A stretch of DNA of 64,000 bases from Halolamina sp. CBA1230 (GTDB lineage Archaea; Halobacteriota; Halobacteria; Halobacteriales; Haloferacaceae): the NCBI RefSeq assembly GCF_002025255.2, contig NZ_CP054587.1, positions 372,001 to 436,000 of the forward strand, in the 5' to 3' direction. The position numbers and the translations under genes are program-made. Shown one piece after another: positions 8,837-18,921 of the stretch. Under the pieces are notes generated by a model, which had not been told where the DNA came from, did no database searches, and worked only from the letters and a program-made list of their open reading frames with translations. Position 1 is the stretch's first letter. Each line of letters opens with the position of its first letter.

Positions 8837-10522
8837 TCAGACCGAGACGCCCTGCTGGTACTCGCCGAAGGCGTCCCGCATCACGTTGCAGACCTCGCCG
8901 ACCGTCGCTTTCGCCTTCACGGCGTCGACGATGTACGGCATCACGTTCTCCTCGCCCTCGGCGGCCTCGCGGAGGTCGTCGAGCGCCGCGTCGACGGCGT
9001 CGTCGTCGCGCTCCTCGCGGAGCTGTTCCAGCCGTTCGATCTGTTCCTGCTCGTCCTCCTCGTCGATCGACTCCAGATCCATCTCGGGTTCGGCGTCCTC
9101 GACCTCGAACTCGTTGACGCCGACGATGATCCGCTCGCCCTCCTCGATCTCCTGCTGGCGCTCGAAGGCGACCTCCTGGATCTGGCGCTGGACCCACTGC
9201 TCCTCGATCGCGCCGCGCATCCCGCCGCGCTCGTCCACGTCGTCGAGGATGTCGAACGCCTCCTCCTCGATGTCGTCGGTGAGGCTCTCGACGTAGTAGC
9301 TGCCGGCCAGCGGATCGATCGTGTCGGCGGCGCCGGACTCGTGGGCGAGGATCTGCTGGGTCCGGAGCGCGGTGCGGACCGACTCCTCCGTGGGGAGGGC
9401 GAGCGCCTCGTCCTTCCCGTTGGTGTGGAGGCTCTGGGTGCCGCCGAGGACGGCCGATAGCGCCTGGTAGGCGACGCGGACGACGTTGTTCTCGATCTGC
9501 TGGGCGGTCAGGGTGGAGCCGCCGGTCTGGGTGTGGAACTTCAGCTGTTTCGACTTGGGGTTCTCGGCGTCGAAGCGCTCGTCCATGATCTCCGCCCACA
9601 TCCGCCGGGCGGCGCGGAACTTCGCGGCCTCCTCGAAGATGTTGTTGTGGGCGTTGAAGAAGAAGGAGAGCTGCGGGGCGAACTCGTCGACGTCGAGGCC
9701 GGCGTCGATCGCCGCCTCGACGTACTCGATCCCGTTGCCGAGCGTGAACGCGACCTCCTGGGCCGCCGTGGAGCCGGCCTCGCGGATGTGGTAGCCCGAG
9801 ATGGAGATGGTGTTGAAGTTCGGCGTCTCCTCGGCGCAGAACTCGAAGATGTCCGTGATCAGCCGCATCGACGCGTCGGGCGGATAGATGTACGTGTTCC
9901 GCGCGGCGTACTCTTTCAGGATGTCGTTCTGGATGGTCCCCCGGAGCTCCTCGCGGTCGACGCCCTGCTCGTCGCCGACGGCGATGTACAGCGCGAGCAG
10001 CACGCTCGCGGGGGCGTTGATCGTCATCGAGGTCGAGACCTCGTCGAGGGGGATGCCGTCGAACACGGTCTTCATGTCCTCGATGGAGTCGATCGCGACC
10101 CCCGACCGCCCGACCTCCCCCTGTGCCATGTCGGCGTCGGAGTCGTGGCCCATCTGCGTGGGCAGGTCGAACGCCATCGAGAGCCCGGTCTGCCCCTGAT
10201 CGAGCAGGTAGTGGAAGCGCTCGTTGGTCTCCGCGGCGGTGCCCATCCCGGCGTACTGCCGCATCGTCCAGAGCCGCCCGCGATGCATCGTGGAGTAGAC
10301 GCCGCGGGTGTACGGCTCCTCGCCGGGGAAGCCGATCTCCTCCTCGTAATCCTTCTCGGCGATGTCGTCGGGGGTGTACAGCGGGTCGACCTCCTGCCCG
10401 CCGGTGTCGGTGGTGAACGTCTCCTTGCGCTCGCCGAAGCGCTCGACGGTCGGGCCGTAGGTCTCCTCCTCCCAGCGCTCCTTCCCCTCGCGGATCTCCG
10501 CGAGGTCCTCGTCGTCGAACAT
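8837..10522 (-). CDS. mcmA: Methylmalonyl-CoA mutase, large (catalytic) subunit
   Basis: 561 residues from ATG 10522 ([13 protein letters not shown]). It is the TIM-barrel catalytic chain of the adenosylcobalamin-dependent mutase that converts (R)-methylmalonyl-CoA to succinyl-CoA. Typical segments: [68 protein letters not shown]. The B12-binding domain is absent, as expected for archaea where it is a separate small subunit; that subunit is not in this window. A TATA-like CTTAAG at 10547-10552 fits a leaderless transcript. Confidence 0.95.
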   Translation of the reverse strand: MFDDEDLAEIREGKERWEEETYGPTVERFGERKETFTTDTGGQEVDPLYTPDDIAEKDYEEEIGFPGEEPYTRGVYSTMHRGRLWTMRQYAGMGTAAETNERFHYLLDQGQTGLSMAFDLPTQMGHDSDADMAQGEVGRSGVAIDSIEDMKTVFDGIPLDEVSTSMTINAPASVLLALYIAVGDEQGVDREELRGTIQNDILKEYAARNTYIYPPDASMRLITDIFEFCAEETPNFNTISISGYHIREAGSTAAQEVAFTLGNGIEYVEAAIDAGLDVDEFAPQLSFFFNAHNNIFEEAAKFRAARRMWAEIMDERFDAENPKSKQLKFHTQTGGSTLTAQQIENNVVRVAYQALSAVLGGTQSLHTNGKDEALALPTEESVRTALRTQQILAHESGAADTIDPLAGSYYVESLTDDIEEEAFDILDDVDERGGMRGAIEEQWVQRQIQEVAFERQQEIEEGERIIVGVNEFEVEDAEPEMDLESIDEEDEQEQIERLEQLREERDDDAVDAALDDLREAAEGEENVMPYIVDAVKAKATVGEVCNVMRDAFGEYQQGVSV

Positions 10523-10546
10523 GGCTCGAACTGGGGGCGGTTCGGA

Positions 10547-10552
10547 CTTAAG
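10547..10552 (-). promoter_or_regulatory. TATA-like element of the mutase gene
   Basis: CTTAAG lies 25-30 bases before the mutase ATG at 10522, the usual distance for a leaderless haloarchaeal transcript. It faces the divergent promoter at 10582. Start-site mapping would be needed for proof. Confidence 0.5.
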
Positions 10553-10581
10553 GATGGGGAGACGGGATCCGGAGTCACCCG

Positions 10582-10589
10582 CCTTTATC
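10582..10589 (+). promoter_or_regulatory. TATA-like element of the divergent membrane-protein gene
   Basis: CCTTTATC lies 25-32 bases before the ATG at 10614, consistent with a leaderless transcript and with the choice of that start over the upstream in-frame codons. Confidence 0.5.
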
Positions 10590-10613
10590 GGCGCCGGGGA
10601 CGAGGGCCCGGAT

Positions 10614-11069
10614 ATGGCACTCGTCGACACCGCGTTCAGTATGTTGCACGTACTGTTCGCCGGGATCTGGGCCGGGACGACCGTGTTCTACGCGTGGCGG
10701 ATCCACCCGCTGCTCTCCGAGGGCGACCTCGGCGTCACCTCCGCGATGTCGATCACCACCGGCCTGCGCTGGCTGACCCGGATCGGCGCCGTGGTGTTCG
10801 TCGTCACCGGCGGCCACATGGCGGCGATGGGATACGGCGACGGTCGGCTGTTCAGCACCTCCATGGGCCACGCCGTGCTCGGGATGCTCGCGCTCTGGCT
10901 GGTCGTCACGGGGCTGCTCGAAGCCTCGATCGGCAAGATTCAGGACTCGCTCGGCGAGGGGAAGATCCAGACCGCCGGTCGCGAGAACCAGACGCTGATC
11001 CGTGTTGCGGCCACGTTCTCGGTCGTGCTGCTGCTGCTCGGCGGCTATCTCGCGCAGCCGCTCGGGTGA
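10614..11069 (+). CDS. CopD-like four-helix membrane protein
   Basis: 151 residues, with hydrophobic helices at about 5-25, 53-75, 84-108 and 128-147. Conserved-looking polar residues lie in the helices ([41 protein letters not shown]), including His residues of the kind seen in CopD/haem-like membrane proteins. The assignment is weak and rests on helix pattern and His placement. It is followed by an O-methyltransferase gene 67 bases on. Confidence 0.65.
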   Translation: MALVDTAFSMLHVLFAGIWAGTTVFYAWRIHPLLSEGDLGVTSAMSITTGLRWLTRIGAVVFVVTGGHMAAMGYGDGRLFSTSMGHAVLGMLALWLVVTGLLEASIGKIQDSLGEGKIQTAGRENQTLIRVAATFSVVLLLLGGYLAQPLG

Positions 11070-11136
11070 TCGAGGCGACGCCGCAGCCGGGGTCCCCGGA
11101 CCAAACGCTTACTTCTCCGCCGGCGAACCGCTCTCC

Positions 11137-11799
11137 ATGGACCTCGAGACGGTCGAACGCTACGTCCGTGCCACCGGCGCCAGTCACAGCGAGATCCAGT
11201 CGGAGATGGCCGACTACGCTGACGAGAACGGGTTCCCGATCATCGGCCCGGACGCGGGCGCAGTGCTGCGCATGCTCGCCCGCCTGACCGACGCCGAGCG
11301 CGTGTTCGAGCTCGGCTCCGGCTACGGGTACAGCGCCTCATGGTTCCTCGACGGCGGCGCCGACGAGGTGGTGCTCACGGAGATCGACGAGGACGAACTC
11401 GACATGGCCCGGACGTTCCTCGACCGCGCCGGCGACGCCGACCGCGCACGCTTCGAGCACGGCGACGCGCTGGAGATCGTCGACGAGTACGACGGCCCGT
11501 TCGACGTCGTGCTGATCGACCACGACAAGCCCCGCTACGCACAGGGGTTCGACGAAGCGCGGGAGAAGGTGCCCGAGGGCGGCGTGGTCGTCGCCGACAA
11601 CATGACCCGAGGCCCGATCGATCTCGACGCGCTGGCGGCCTATTTCGCCGACGACGAACCGCTGCCCGAGGACGCGAGCGACGGGACGGAAGGGATCGCG
11701 AACTACGTCGAACACGTCCACGCCGACCCGGCGTTCGAGTCGTTCGTGCTGCCCGTTGGGTCGGGGCTCTGTCTGAGCACGCGGGTGGCGGAGCGCTAA
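11137..11799 (+). CDS. SAM-dependent O-methyltransferase (family 3 / CCoAOMT-like)
   Basis: 220 residues. SAM-binding motif VFELGSGYGYSASWF (~54-68), acidic ribose-binding residue in VVLTEIDEDEL, and the metal/catalytic loop DVVLIDHDKPRYAQG with downstream VVVADNM match the caffeoyl-CoA O-methyltransferase-like family. Substrate unknown. Start ATG 11137 gives the standard helical N terminus (MDLETVERYVRATGA). It ends convergently with the creatininase-family gene, sharing bases 11796-11799. Confidence 0.87.
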   Translation: MDLETVERYVRATGASHSEIQSEMADYADENGFPIIGPDAGAVLRMLARLTDAERVFELGSGYGYSASWFLDGGADEVVLTEIDEDELDMARTFLDRAGDADRARFEHGDALEIVDEYDGPFDVVLIDHDKPRYAQGFDEAREKVPEGGVVVADNMTRGPIDLDALAAYFADDEPLPEDASDGTEGIANYVEHVHADPAFESFVLPVGSGLCLSTRVAER

Positions 11800-12587
11800 A
11801 CGTCGGTCACACCCCCGGCGTCGACGTGCTCCCGGGGCATCAGGTCCGCGAACCGCTGCTCGGCTAGCCACTCGCCCAACTGGACGAGTTCGTCGCAGGC
11901 CGCCTCGAAGATCCGTTCACCTTTCTCGGCGGTCGCGTCGGTCGGATCGCCGAACGCGCCGTTGGCGGAGTTCTCGATCGTGTCGTAGTGAACGCGGGCA
12001 CCGTGGCGGCTGTAGCCGGCGTTCGCGAGATCCGTGAGCCCGTCGTCGCGGGCGTTCTCGAACTCCCCCTCCTTCACGGTCTCCGGCGCGAGATGGAGCA
12101 GCATCGCCGTCTCCTTCGGGCCCGCGTGAGGGCCGTTGGTCACGAAGATCTCGTTCACGAGCTCCGGGATCGCGTGGTCCCACATCCACGGCGTGGCGAA
12201 CGCGGTCTCGTCCGCCCGAACGCGGCGCCCCACCTCCTGGAGATGCTGTTCGTTGCCGCCGTGGGCGTTGACGAACACGACGCGGTCGATCCCGTGGTAC
12301 GCGAGGTTCCGGGTGAGGTCTTCCACGTAGTCCCGGAACGACGACGGCGACACCCACATCGTGCCGTGGAACTGCCGGTGGTGATCGCTGACGCCGACGT
12401 TGACGGTGGGTGTGCAGAGGAAGCCAGTGCGCTCGGCAGCGGCGCGGGCGAGCCCCTCCGCGATGGTGTGGTCGGTCGAGAGCGGCAGGTGCGGGCCGTG
12501 CTGTTCGGTCGACCCCAGCGGGACGAACGCAACTGGGCCGGCGTCGGCGGTCGCGACGTCGGGCCACGTCTGCTCGGCGAGGTACAT
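11796..12587 (-). CDS. Creatininase-family amidohydrolase
   Basis: 263 residues. Metal-binding motifs of the family are present: [17 protein letters not shown] near residue 23 and [12 protein letters not shown] near 105, plus a later Glu in GPKETAMLL. Members include creatininase, the MftE peptidase and the archaeal ArfB formamide hydrolase of riboflavin/F420 synthesis. Neighbours do not decide between these; ArfB-like is plausible in an F420-making haloarchaeon but unproven. The stop overlaps that of the convergent methyltransferase. Confidence 0.85.
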   Translation of the reverse strand: MYLAEQTWPDVATADAGPVAFVPLGSTEQHGPHLPLSTDHTIAEGLARAAAERTGFLCTPTVNVGVSDHHRQFHGTMWVSPSSFRDYVEDLTRNLAYHGIDRVVFVNAHGGNEQHLQEVGRRVRADETAFATPWMWDHAIPELVNEIFVTNGPHAGPKETAMLLHLAPETVKEGEFENARDDGLTDLANAGYSRHGARVHYDTIENSANGAFGDPTDATAEKGERIFEAACDELVQLGEWLAEQRFADLMPREHVDAGGVTDV

Positions 12588-12689
12588 ACGCGGTGCAGGA
12601 GCGGCGGGGTCCTAAAGCCTGTCTCGCCGGAACGCGCCGCTCCCGGGGGCTTCGCCACGCTTTTGACGCCTGCCCACCCACTCACGACC

Positions 12690-13076
12690 ATGTTTGGAGG
12701 CGGCGGACTCAACCCGCGTAAGATGCAGCAGATGATGAAGCAGATGGGGATCGACGTCGAGGAGCTCGACGCCGAGGAAGTGATCATCCGGACCGGCGAC
12801 GAGGAGCTCTACTTCGACGGCGCCCAGGTCACCAAGATGGACGCCCAGGGCCAGGAGACCTACCAGATCGTCGGCGAGCCCAACGTCCGCGAAACGGGCA
12901 GTGACGAGGCCGAGGCGATCGAAGCGGGCGAGGAGGAGGAGGCCGACGAGGACGGCATCCCCGACGCGGACGTCGAGATCGTCGCCCAGCGCGCGGGCGT
13001 CACGGAGTCCACCGCCCGGGAGGTCCTCGAGGAGAACGACGGCGACCTCGCGGCGGCCGTCTCCCAGCTGGAGTAG
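12690..13076 (+). CDS. nac: Nascent polypeptide-associated complex protein
   Basis: 128 residues. N-terminal [20 protein letters not shown] and the NAC domain (~10-65, [19 protein letters not shown]) are followed by an acidic linker (~72-85) and a C-terminal UBA-like domain (~88-128, [14 protein letters not shown]). Archaeal NAC is a ribosome-associated homodimeric chaperone. The next gene begins 4 bases after the stop, so the two are one operon, an arrangement common in archaea. Confidence 0.95.
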   Translation: MFGGGGLNPRKMQQMMKQMGIDVEELDAEEVIIRTGDEELYFDGAQVTKMDAQGQETYQIVGEPNVRETGSDEAEAIEAGEEEEADEDGIPDADVEIVAQRAGVTESTAREVLEENDGDLAAAVSQLE

Positions 13077-13080
13077 TCCT

Positions 13081-13812
13081 GTGGGTGCCTTTCTCCTGGT
13101 TCACGGCGACCGTGAGTACGTCCGCCGTCCCGGCGAGGAGCTCCAGACCGACCTCGGCGTGCTCGACGTCCCCGAGGACGTGAGCCACGGCGACGAACTG
13201 GAGACCCACCTCGGCGAGCCGTTCGGCGTCCGTGAACTCCGCGGGCCGGACCTGTTCGAGCATTTCGAGCGCACTGGCGCGCCGATGATGCCCCGCGACG
13301 CCGGGCTCGTGATGGGCCACACCGGCGCCGGCGGCGGCGACCGCGTGCTCGACGCCGGCACCGGCACGGGCGTGCTCGCGGCGTACCTCGCCCGCGCCGG
13401 CGCCGAGGTGACGACGTACGAGACCGACGCGGAGTTCGCGGAGGTCGCCCGCGAGAACATGGAGCTCGGCGGCGTCGCCGACCGCGTCGACGTGCGCACC
13501 GGCGACGTGACCGAGCATCTCGACGATCTGGTCGACGAGGGGCCGTTCGACGTGCTCACGCTCGACACCGCCGACTCGCCCGCGGTGGTCGAGCGCGCGC
13601 CGGAGCTACTGACGGCGGGCGGGTTCGTCGCGGTCTACTCGCCGTTCGTGGAGTCGGTGCGCGAAACCGTCGAGACGGCGCGGGGCGAGCTCACGGATAT
13701 CCGGACGTTCGAGACGATCCAGCGCCGGATGGACGTGGGCGAGCGTGGCACGCGGCCGTCGACGGCCGGCGTTGGGCATACGGGGTACCTGACGTTTGCT
13801 AGAAAGGAGTAG
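13081..13812 (+). CDS. tRNA (adenine-N1)-methyltransferase, TrmI-like
   Basis: 243 residues from the GTG at 13081 (VGAFLLVHGDREYVRR), 4 bases after nac. It has a small N-terminal beta domain (~1-75), then a Rossmann methyltransferase domain with DRVLDAGTGTGVLAAYLARA and YETDAEF. The IMPRD-like block APMMPRDAGLVMGHTG before motif I is characteristic of TrmI, which methylates A57/A58 in the T loop of archaeal tRNAs. Pairing with nac supports a role in the translation machinery. Confidence 0.88.
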   Translation: MGAFLLVHGDREYVRRPGEELQTDLGVLDVPEDVSHGDELETHLGEPFGVRELRGPDLFEHFERTGAPMMPRDAGLVMGHTGAGGGDRVLDAGTGTGVLAAYLARAGAEVTTYETDAEFAEVARENMELGGVADRVDVRTGDVTEHLDDLVDEGPFDVLTLDTADSPAVVERAPELLTAGGFVAVYSPFVESVRETVETARGELTDIRTFETIQRRMDVGERGTRPSTAGVGHTGYLTFARKE

Positions 13813-13851
13813 TTGGGAGCCCCCGGGGGCCTGGGAGAGAACGCTACTGCG

Positions 13852-14175
13852 TCAGTGGTCGTCCTCGCGCCACTTGTGGCCGCACTCCGTACACGTGAAG
13901 AATCGGGTCTCGGACTCGTCGGCCGCGCGGATCTGCTTCATCTCGTAGCTCGCGCGGTCGTTACCACACTCGGGACAGCGGATCTCCGTCGTCGGGCCGA
14001 GCGCCCCCTCGTCGACGTCGGACATGTCGACGATATCGCTCTCCTCCTGGTCCTGCTGGGTGGTCATGCCGGACTCCTCGGCCTCGTTTCGGGTTTCCGT
14101 GGCACCACAGCTGCCACAGACCCACTCGTCCCCCTCCGCCTTCATCATCGAACCGCACTCGTCGCAGAACTTCAT
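13852..14175 (-). CDS. tfs: Transcription factor S
   Basis: 107 residues with two zinc ribbons: Cys4/7/20/23 (MKFCDECG, CGSCG) and Cys67/70/95/98 (CPECGN, CTECGHKWRE). The Asp86-Glu87 pair in the hairpin of the second ribbon matches the catalytic acidic pair with which TFS/TFIIS stimulates transcript cleavage by RNA polymerase. Length and motif order are exact for archaeal TFS. Convergent with the TrmI-like gene. Confidence 0.96.
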   Translation of the reverse strand: MKFCDECGSMMKAEGDEWVCGSCGATETRNEAEESGMTTQQDQEESDIVDMSDVDEGALGPTTEIRCPECGNDRASYEMKQIRAADESETRFFTCTECGHKWREDDH

Positions 14176-14430
14176 TAGCGGTGGCGTAGCGGGCCCCCCG
14201 GTTTAAGCGCCGGGGTTCGGCGTGAGCTGACGGCTGCCGTCGGTCACCCGAACGCTCCCGGCAGCCCGTCGACACACTGGCTGACGACGGGACTCCGCTA
14301 ACACCGTTGTAACCGGGTGACGACGGGGTTCGCGAGCGCTCAAGTGGTTCGCGCCCGTAGCAAGTAACGTGACGCAACCACACGCACACAGCGTATCGAC
14401 GCCGAACACTGTCGCGACGGGGGTGGAGCG

Positions 14431-14859
14431 ATGAGCCTGCTGCAGGCAGCCGCACTCGAGGGATCCGCGGGCACCGTGTTCCTCCTCGCCCGCCTCGTCT
14501 TCGGCCTCGTGCTCGCGTTCATGGGGCTGAACCACTTCACGGATATCGAGGGGATGGCGGGGTACGCCGGCTCGAAAGGCGTGCCGGCGCCGAAGTTCGG
14601 CGTGATCGCGTCGGGCGTCATGCTGCTGCTGGGCGGCCTCGGCGTCGCCGCCGGCGCCTACCCCGTGCTCGCGGCTGGCGCGCTCGCGACCTTTTTCGTC
14701 GTCGCGACGCCGCTGATGCACGACTTCTGGAACGCCGAGGACACGCAGGGCGAGATGACCCACTTCCTCAAGAACGTCGCCCTGCTGGGCGCCTCGCTGG
14801 CGTTCCTCGCGCTCGGCGGCGTCGACTGGCCGCTCGCGGCCAACGTCGGCCTGTTCTGA
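14431..14859 (+). CDS. DoxX-family membrane protein
   Basis: 142 residues, four hydrophobic helices (about 14-34, 50-72, 76-97, 113-133). The pattern LARLVFGLVLAFMGLNHFTDIEGM and the HFLKN segment are typical of the DoxX family, small membrane proteins of poorly defined redox-related roles. The 255 bases between this gene and tfs contain no convincing gene. Confidence 0.82.
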   Translation: MSLLQAAALEGSAGTVFLLARLVFGLVLAFMGLNHFTDIEGMAGYAGSKGVPAPKFGVIASGVMLLLGGLGVAAGAYPVLAAGALATFFVVATPLMHDFWNAEDTQGEMTHFLKNVALLGASLAFLALGGVDWPLAANVGLF

Positions 14860-15000
14860 CGGACTCGTCGCCGTCGACGACTGACAGTCAGCCCGATCGC
14901 TCTCTCGAGACGGCTGCCGAGCGATCCCGGCGAACGCCACAGTCTCGCGATCGATAGCCGGGACCCGATCTTTTTCCGGGACGACGCGGCAGTGCCGTCC

Positions 15001-15918
15001 ATGATCCGCGCCGACGGGCTCGAGAAGCGCTACGGCGAGTTCGTCGCGGTCGCCGGCAGCGACTTTTCGGCCGACGCCGGCGATATCTTCGGTATCGTCG
15101 GCCCCAACGGTGCCGGCAAGACGACGACGCTGAAGATGCTCGCCGGGCTGGTCGAGCCGACCGCCGGCGAGGCGACCGTCGCCGGCTACGACGTCGACGA
15201 TCCCGAGATGCGCCGGGCGCTGGGGTTCCTCCCCGAGGAGTCGCCGCTGTACGAGAACATGACCGCCCGCTCGTACCTTTCCTTCTTCGCAGACCTCTAC
15301 GACGTGCCGGGCGACGTCGCCGACGACCGAATCGAGTCGACGCTCGACCGCCTCGAACTCGACCACCGCGACCGCCGGCTCGGCGACGTCTCGAAGGGGA
15401 TGAAGCGCAAAGTTGCCATCGCGCGCTCGCTCGTCAACGATCCGGACGTCCTGATCTACGACGAACCGGCCTCCGGGCTCGACCCGCTGACGACCCACGA
15501 GGTGCTCCAGTTCGTCCAGGAACTGGCCGCCGACGGGAAGACCGTCGTGTTCAGCGCGCACAACCTCTACCACGTCGCGGACCTCTGTGACCGCGTCGTC
15601 GTGATGAACGAGGGGGAGATCATCGCCCGCGGGAGCGTCCCGGAGATCCGCGAGGCCCACGGCCGGACGACGTACCGCGTGTTCTCGACCGTCTCCCTCC
15701 CAGGGAGCGACCCAGTGGACGACCGCCACGTCGTCGAAGTCGAGAGCCTCGACGACGCCGACGCCGTCCGCGAACGCGTCCGCGAGGCCGGCGGCGAGGT
15801 GACCGACGTGCGTACCGACGAACCGAGCCTCGAAGACGTGTTCCTCGAACTCACCGGCGAGCGGAGCGACCACCGACGCGCCGACCCAACAGCCGACGAC
15901 AGCGAGGGCTCGGTGTGA
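15001..15918 (+). CDS. ABC transporter ATP-binding protein (exporter type)
   Basis: 305 residues. Walker A GPNGAGKTT (~38-46), Q loop, signature LGDVSKGMKRK (~128), Walker B DVLIYDEP (~147) and the H loop FSAHN. The C-terminal extension after ~220 is as in NatA/CcmA-type exporters. ATG 15001 follows a GTG in the same frame at 14992; the ATG gives the family-standard start. The stop overlaps the GTG start of the next permease (GTGA), so the three following genes form one unit. Confidence 0.93.
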   Translation: MIRADGLEKRYGEFVAVAGSDFSADAGDIFGIVGPNGAGKTTTLKMLAGLVEPTAGEATVAGYDVDDPEMRRALGFLPEESPLYENMTARSYLSFFADLYDVPGDVADDRIESTLDRLELDHRDRRLGDVSKGMKRKVAIARSLVNDPDVLIYDEPASGLDPLTTHEVLQFVQELAADGKTVVFSAHNLYHVADLCDRVVVMNEGEIIARGSVPEIREAHGRTTYRVFSTVSLPGSDPVDDRHVVEVESLDDADAVRERVREAGGEVTDVRTDEPSLEDVFLELTGERSDHRRADPTADDSEGSV

Positions 15919-17780
15919 GCGGCGACGCAGCGGACCCGGACCAGCGTGAGAACCGACGCGTTCGCGACCCCCGACGGCGCCTCCGCAAGATCGCCCGCAT
16001 TGCCCGCTGGGAGGTCGAATACTCCGTGGGGACGCTCGACCGCCGGACGGTCCTGCTGGGGCTGCTGGCCGTCGTCGTCGCACTCGGCGCGGGCGGCGCC
16101 ACCGCCGCGACCGGCGGCGTCGCGCTCGACGAGGACCTCTACCGCGTCGCCGTCGACGAGGAAAGCCCGTACCACGAGCCGGTCGCGGCGGCGCCGTCGC
16201 TGAACCCCGTCGAACCGGGCTCGGCGTGGGACGTTCGCGTCGTCGACACGAACCACGCCGACCGGACTGCCGAGTTCCGCGCACGGGACTCCGGGAAAGG
16301 GGCGGCCGCACTCGCGGCGCTCCGGGGCGCCGTCAGGAGCGAAAACGACCGCCTGATGCGAGCCGAACCGAACGAGTCCGCGGCGTTCCCCGTCGCCGTG
16401 ACGCTCGAGTACGAGGGTCGAGCAACGGCGCCGGCGGGCGGGACGACCGACGGTGGCGGCACGACTGAACCGACCGAAACCGCCACGGCGAGCGGTGGCG
16501 GGGCGGGGGAGGAAGCGACCGCGACGGCCACGCCTGCGACCGACGACAGCGACCGCGGCTTCGCGATCCCGAACGTCGGCGACGCGCTGTTCCCCGACCC
16601 CGCGAGCGGCTCGCCCGCCGACATCCAACCACCGTTCCCGTTCGCGTCGCTGATCCTCGCGTTCGCCTTCCTCGTGCCGCTGAACTTCGTCGCGCAGGCG
16701 TACGGCAGCACTGTGCTCGACGAGCGGATCGGCCGCCGTGGCGAACTCCTGCTCGTCGCGCCGGTCGAACCCGGCGACGTGGTCGCGGGGAAGACGCTGC
16801 CGTACCTGCTCGCGTCGGTCGCACTCTCGGTCGTCGTCGCGCTCGCGGTGGGTGGCGGCGAGGCGGGCGTCGTCTCGGTGCTCGCGGTGCTCCCGCTGGC
16901 GGTGCTGTACCTCGCCGGCACGTTCGTGGGCGGGATGTTCGCCCGCTCGTTCAAGGAGCTCACGTTCGTCACGGTGACGCTGTCGGTGTTCCTGACCGCC
17001 TACGCGTTCGTGCCTGCCATCTTCGCGAACGTGACGCCGGTCGCGCTCATCTCGCCGCTGACGGTCGTGGTCCGGGACCTCCAGGGCGTCGGCGTCACCC
17101 CCGCCCAGTTCGCGTTTTCGACGGGCCCGCCGCTGCTGGCCGGCGGGACGCTGTTCCTGCTCGGCCTCGGCGTCTACCGGGAAGAGGACATGTTCACACA
17201 GCGCGCGGTGCCGCTGAAACTGCTCGACGCGCTCGACGCCCGGCTGACTGGTGCGCGCTCGGCGGCGACGCTCTCCGCGCTGGCGATCCCGTTCGTGTTC
17301 GTCGCGGAGCTGCTGGTCGTCGCGCTGCTGTTCGCGCTCCCCGTCTCGGTGAGCGTTCCGCTGCTCTTAGTCGCGATCGCGGCGATCGAGGAGGTCGCGA
17401 AGTCGGCCCACCTCTACGCCGGCTTCCGGACGGGGACGTTCGCCCGAACCAAACGGGTCACGCTGCTCGTCGGCGCGCTCTCCGGCTTGGGCTTTTTCGC
17501 CGGCGAGAAGCTCACCGCCGTCGTGCAGGTGGTCGGGCTCCCGGAGCTCACGCTCGGCCGGGCGGCGTTCTCCGCGACCGGGACCGGCCTCGATGGGCTG
17601 GCGGGCGGGCCACTGGGACTGCTCGTGCTGTTCATGGCGCCCCTGCTGTTGCACGCCGTCACCGCGACAGTGTCGGCTGCCGGCGCGGCGCGCGGACGGA
17701 CGGCGTACCTCCTCGCGCTCGCGGCGGCGACGCTGCTCCACGCGGGCTACAACCTCACGGTGGTGAGCGCCGTTGTCTGA
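15915..17780 (+). CDS. ABC-2 type permease fused to a PrsW-like intramembrane protease domain
   Basis: 621 residues from the GTG at 15915, overlapping the ATPase stop by 4 bases. Residues ~45-440 resemble an ABC-2 export permease: a first helix, a large extracellular Thr/Gly-rich loop (~70-235), then a five-helix bundle. Residues ~455-621 form a second membrane domain with EEVAK (492-496), GFFAGE (Glu531), His580 (LLLHA) and His609 (LLHAG), the residue pattern of PrsW/CPBP glutamic intramembrane proteases. Such a fusion suggests membrane-coupled processing of the exported substrate; that role is inference. Confidence 0.82.
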   Translation: MSGDAADPDQRENRRVRDPRRRLRKIARIARWEVEYSVGTLDRRTVLLGLLAVVVALGAGGATAATGGVALDEDLYRVAVDEESPYHEPVAAAPSLNPVEPGSAWDVRVVDTNHADRTAEFRARDSGKGAAALAALRGAVRSENDRLMRAEPNESAAFPVAVTLEYEGRATAPAGGTTDGGGTTEPTETATASGGGAGEEATATATPATDDSDRGFAIPNVGDALFPDPASGSPADIQPPFPFASLILAFAFLVPLNFVAQAYGSTVLDERIGRRGELLLVAPVEPGDVVAGKTLPYLLASVALSVVVALAVGGGEAGVVSVLAVLPLAVLYLAGTFVGGMFARSFKELTFVTVTLSVFLTAYAFVPAIFANVTPVALISPLTVVVRDLQGVGVTPAQFAFSTGPPLLAGGTLFLLGLGVYREEDMFTQRAVPLKLLDALDARLTGARSAATLSALAIPFVFVAELLVVALLFALPVSVSVPLLLVAIAAIEEVAKSAHLYAGFRTGTFARTKRVTLLVGALSGLGFFAGEKLTAVVQVVGLPELTLGRAAFSATGTGLDGLAGGPLGLLVLFMAPLLLHAVTATVSAAGAARGRTAYLLALAAATLLHAGYNLTVVSAVV

Positions 17781-18915
17781 GCTACGCCCCGAGCCCGGCA
17801 GCGACGCGGCGAGGGAGCGCGAAGCCGCGGGCGAGGACCGCGGCCGCCTGCGCTCGTTCTGGCGCGACCCGCGAACCGTGCTCGCCCGGAAGGAGCTTCG
17901 CTCGCTGGCCGACGAGAAGACGATCGTGCTCGCGCTGCTGATCCAGCTGTTCGTCGCCGCGTTCTCCTCGTTCCTCGTGGTGGGGCTCGTCTCGATGTAC
18001 CAGCCCGGCGGCGTCGGCGGCGTGAGCGTCGACGCGGGCGTCAGCGGCGACGCGGCCGACGAACTGCTCGCGACGCTCGACGGCCAGTCCGGCGTCGACG
18101 CCCGCGAGTACGAGTCGCCCGACGCTGCCGCCGACGCGTTCCGACGCGGTACCGTCGACGCGACGTTCCTCGCGAGCCACACCGAGGAGAACCGGATCGA
18201 GGTGACGGTGACGGTGCCCGACGAGAACGTCCGGACGACGGTGACGGTCGTCCAGATCCGGGACGCGCTGCGGGCGTTCGAGCGCGACCAGCGCGCGAGC
18301 CGGGTCGAGTATCTCGGCACCGAACCGCTCGTTCTCCCCGAGGCGCCGTCGAGCAGCCCGTACTACGGGTTCAGCTACACCGTGCTCGTCCCGCTGCTCC
18401 TGCTGCTGCCCGCGTTCATCGGCGGCTCGATCACCGTCGACTCGCTGAGCGAGGAGATCGACCGCGGGACGATGGAACTGCTCCGGGTGTCGCCGCTCTC
18501 ACCGGTGGGCATCGTCGACGGGAAGCTACTCGCGTCGGTGCTGCTCGCGCCCGCACAGGCGGGGCTGTGGATGGCGCTGCTCTCGGTCAACGGCACCCCC
18601 GTCGCGAACCTCCCCGCGCTGCTCGCGCTGACCACCGCGTTCGCGCTCGCGGTGTCGGCACTAGGCGCCGCCGTCGCGCTGCTCTCGCCGGACCGCCGGG
18701 CCGCGCAGTTCCTCTACTCGACGGGCGTGCTGGGGCTGTTCGGCGCCGCCGCCCTGCTGCCCGGAAGCCCGCCGAACACGATCGCGCGGCTGGCGGTGAA
18801 CTCCGCGTCGGATGTGACGTACGGCGTCGTCGCGAGCTACGTCGCGCTCGCGGTCGGCGCGTATCTCGCCGTTCGAGCGCTGGTCGCGCGCCGCGGCGCT
18901 GCTGCGTTGGGGTAG
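17773..18915 (+). CDS. ABC-2 type permease
   Basis: 380 residues if it starts at the TTG at 17773 (LSELRPEPG), which overlaps the previous gene by 8 bases; the next in-frame start is a GTG near 17878. Layout: cytoplasmic N terminus, KELRSLADEK before the first helix (~45-70), a large extracellular domain (~75-195), then five or six helices (~200-370) with the ITVDSLSEEIDRGTMELL segment typical of ABC-2/NatB permeases. Partner of the ATPase and the PrsW-fused permease. Confidence 0.87.
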   Translation: MSELRPEPGSDAAREREAAGEDRGRLRSFWRDPRTVLARKELRSLADEKTIVLALLIQLFVAAFSSFLVVGLVSMYQPGGVGGVSVDAGVSGDAADELLATLDGQSGVDAREYESPDAAADAFRRGTVDATFLASHTEENRIEVTVTVPDENVRTTVTVVQIRDALRAFERDQRASRVEYLGTEPLVLPEAPSSSPYYGFSYTVLVPLLLLLPAFIGGSITVDSLSEEIDRGTMELLRVSPLSPVGIVDGKLLASVLLAPAQAGLWMALLSVNGTPVANLPALLALTTAFALAVSALGAAVALLSPDRRAAQFLYSTGVLGLFGAAALLPGSPPNTIARLAVNSASDVTYGVVASYVALAVGAYLAVRALVARRGAAALG

Positions 18916-18921
18916 CCGAGG

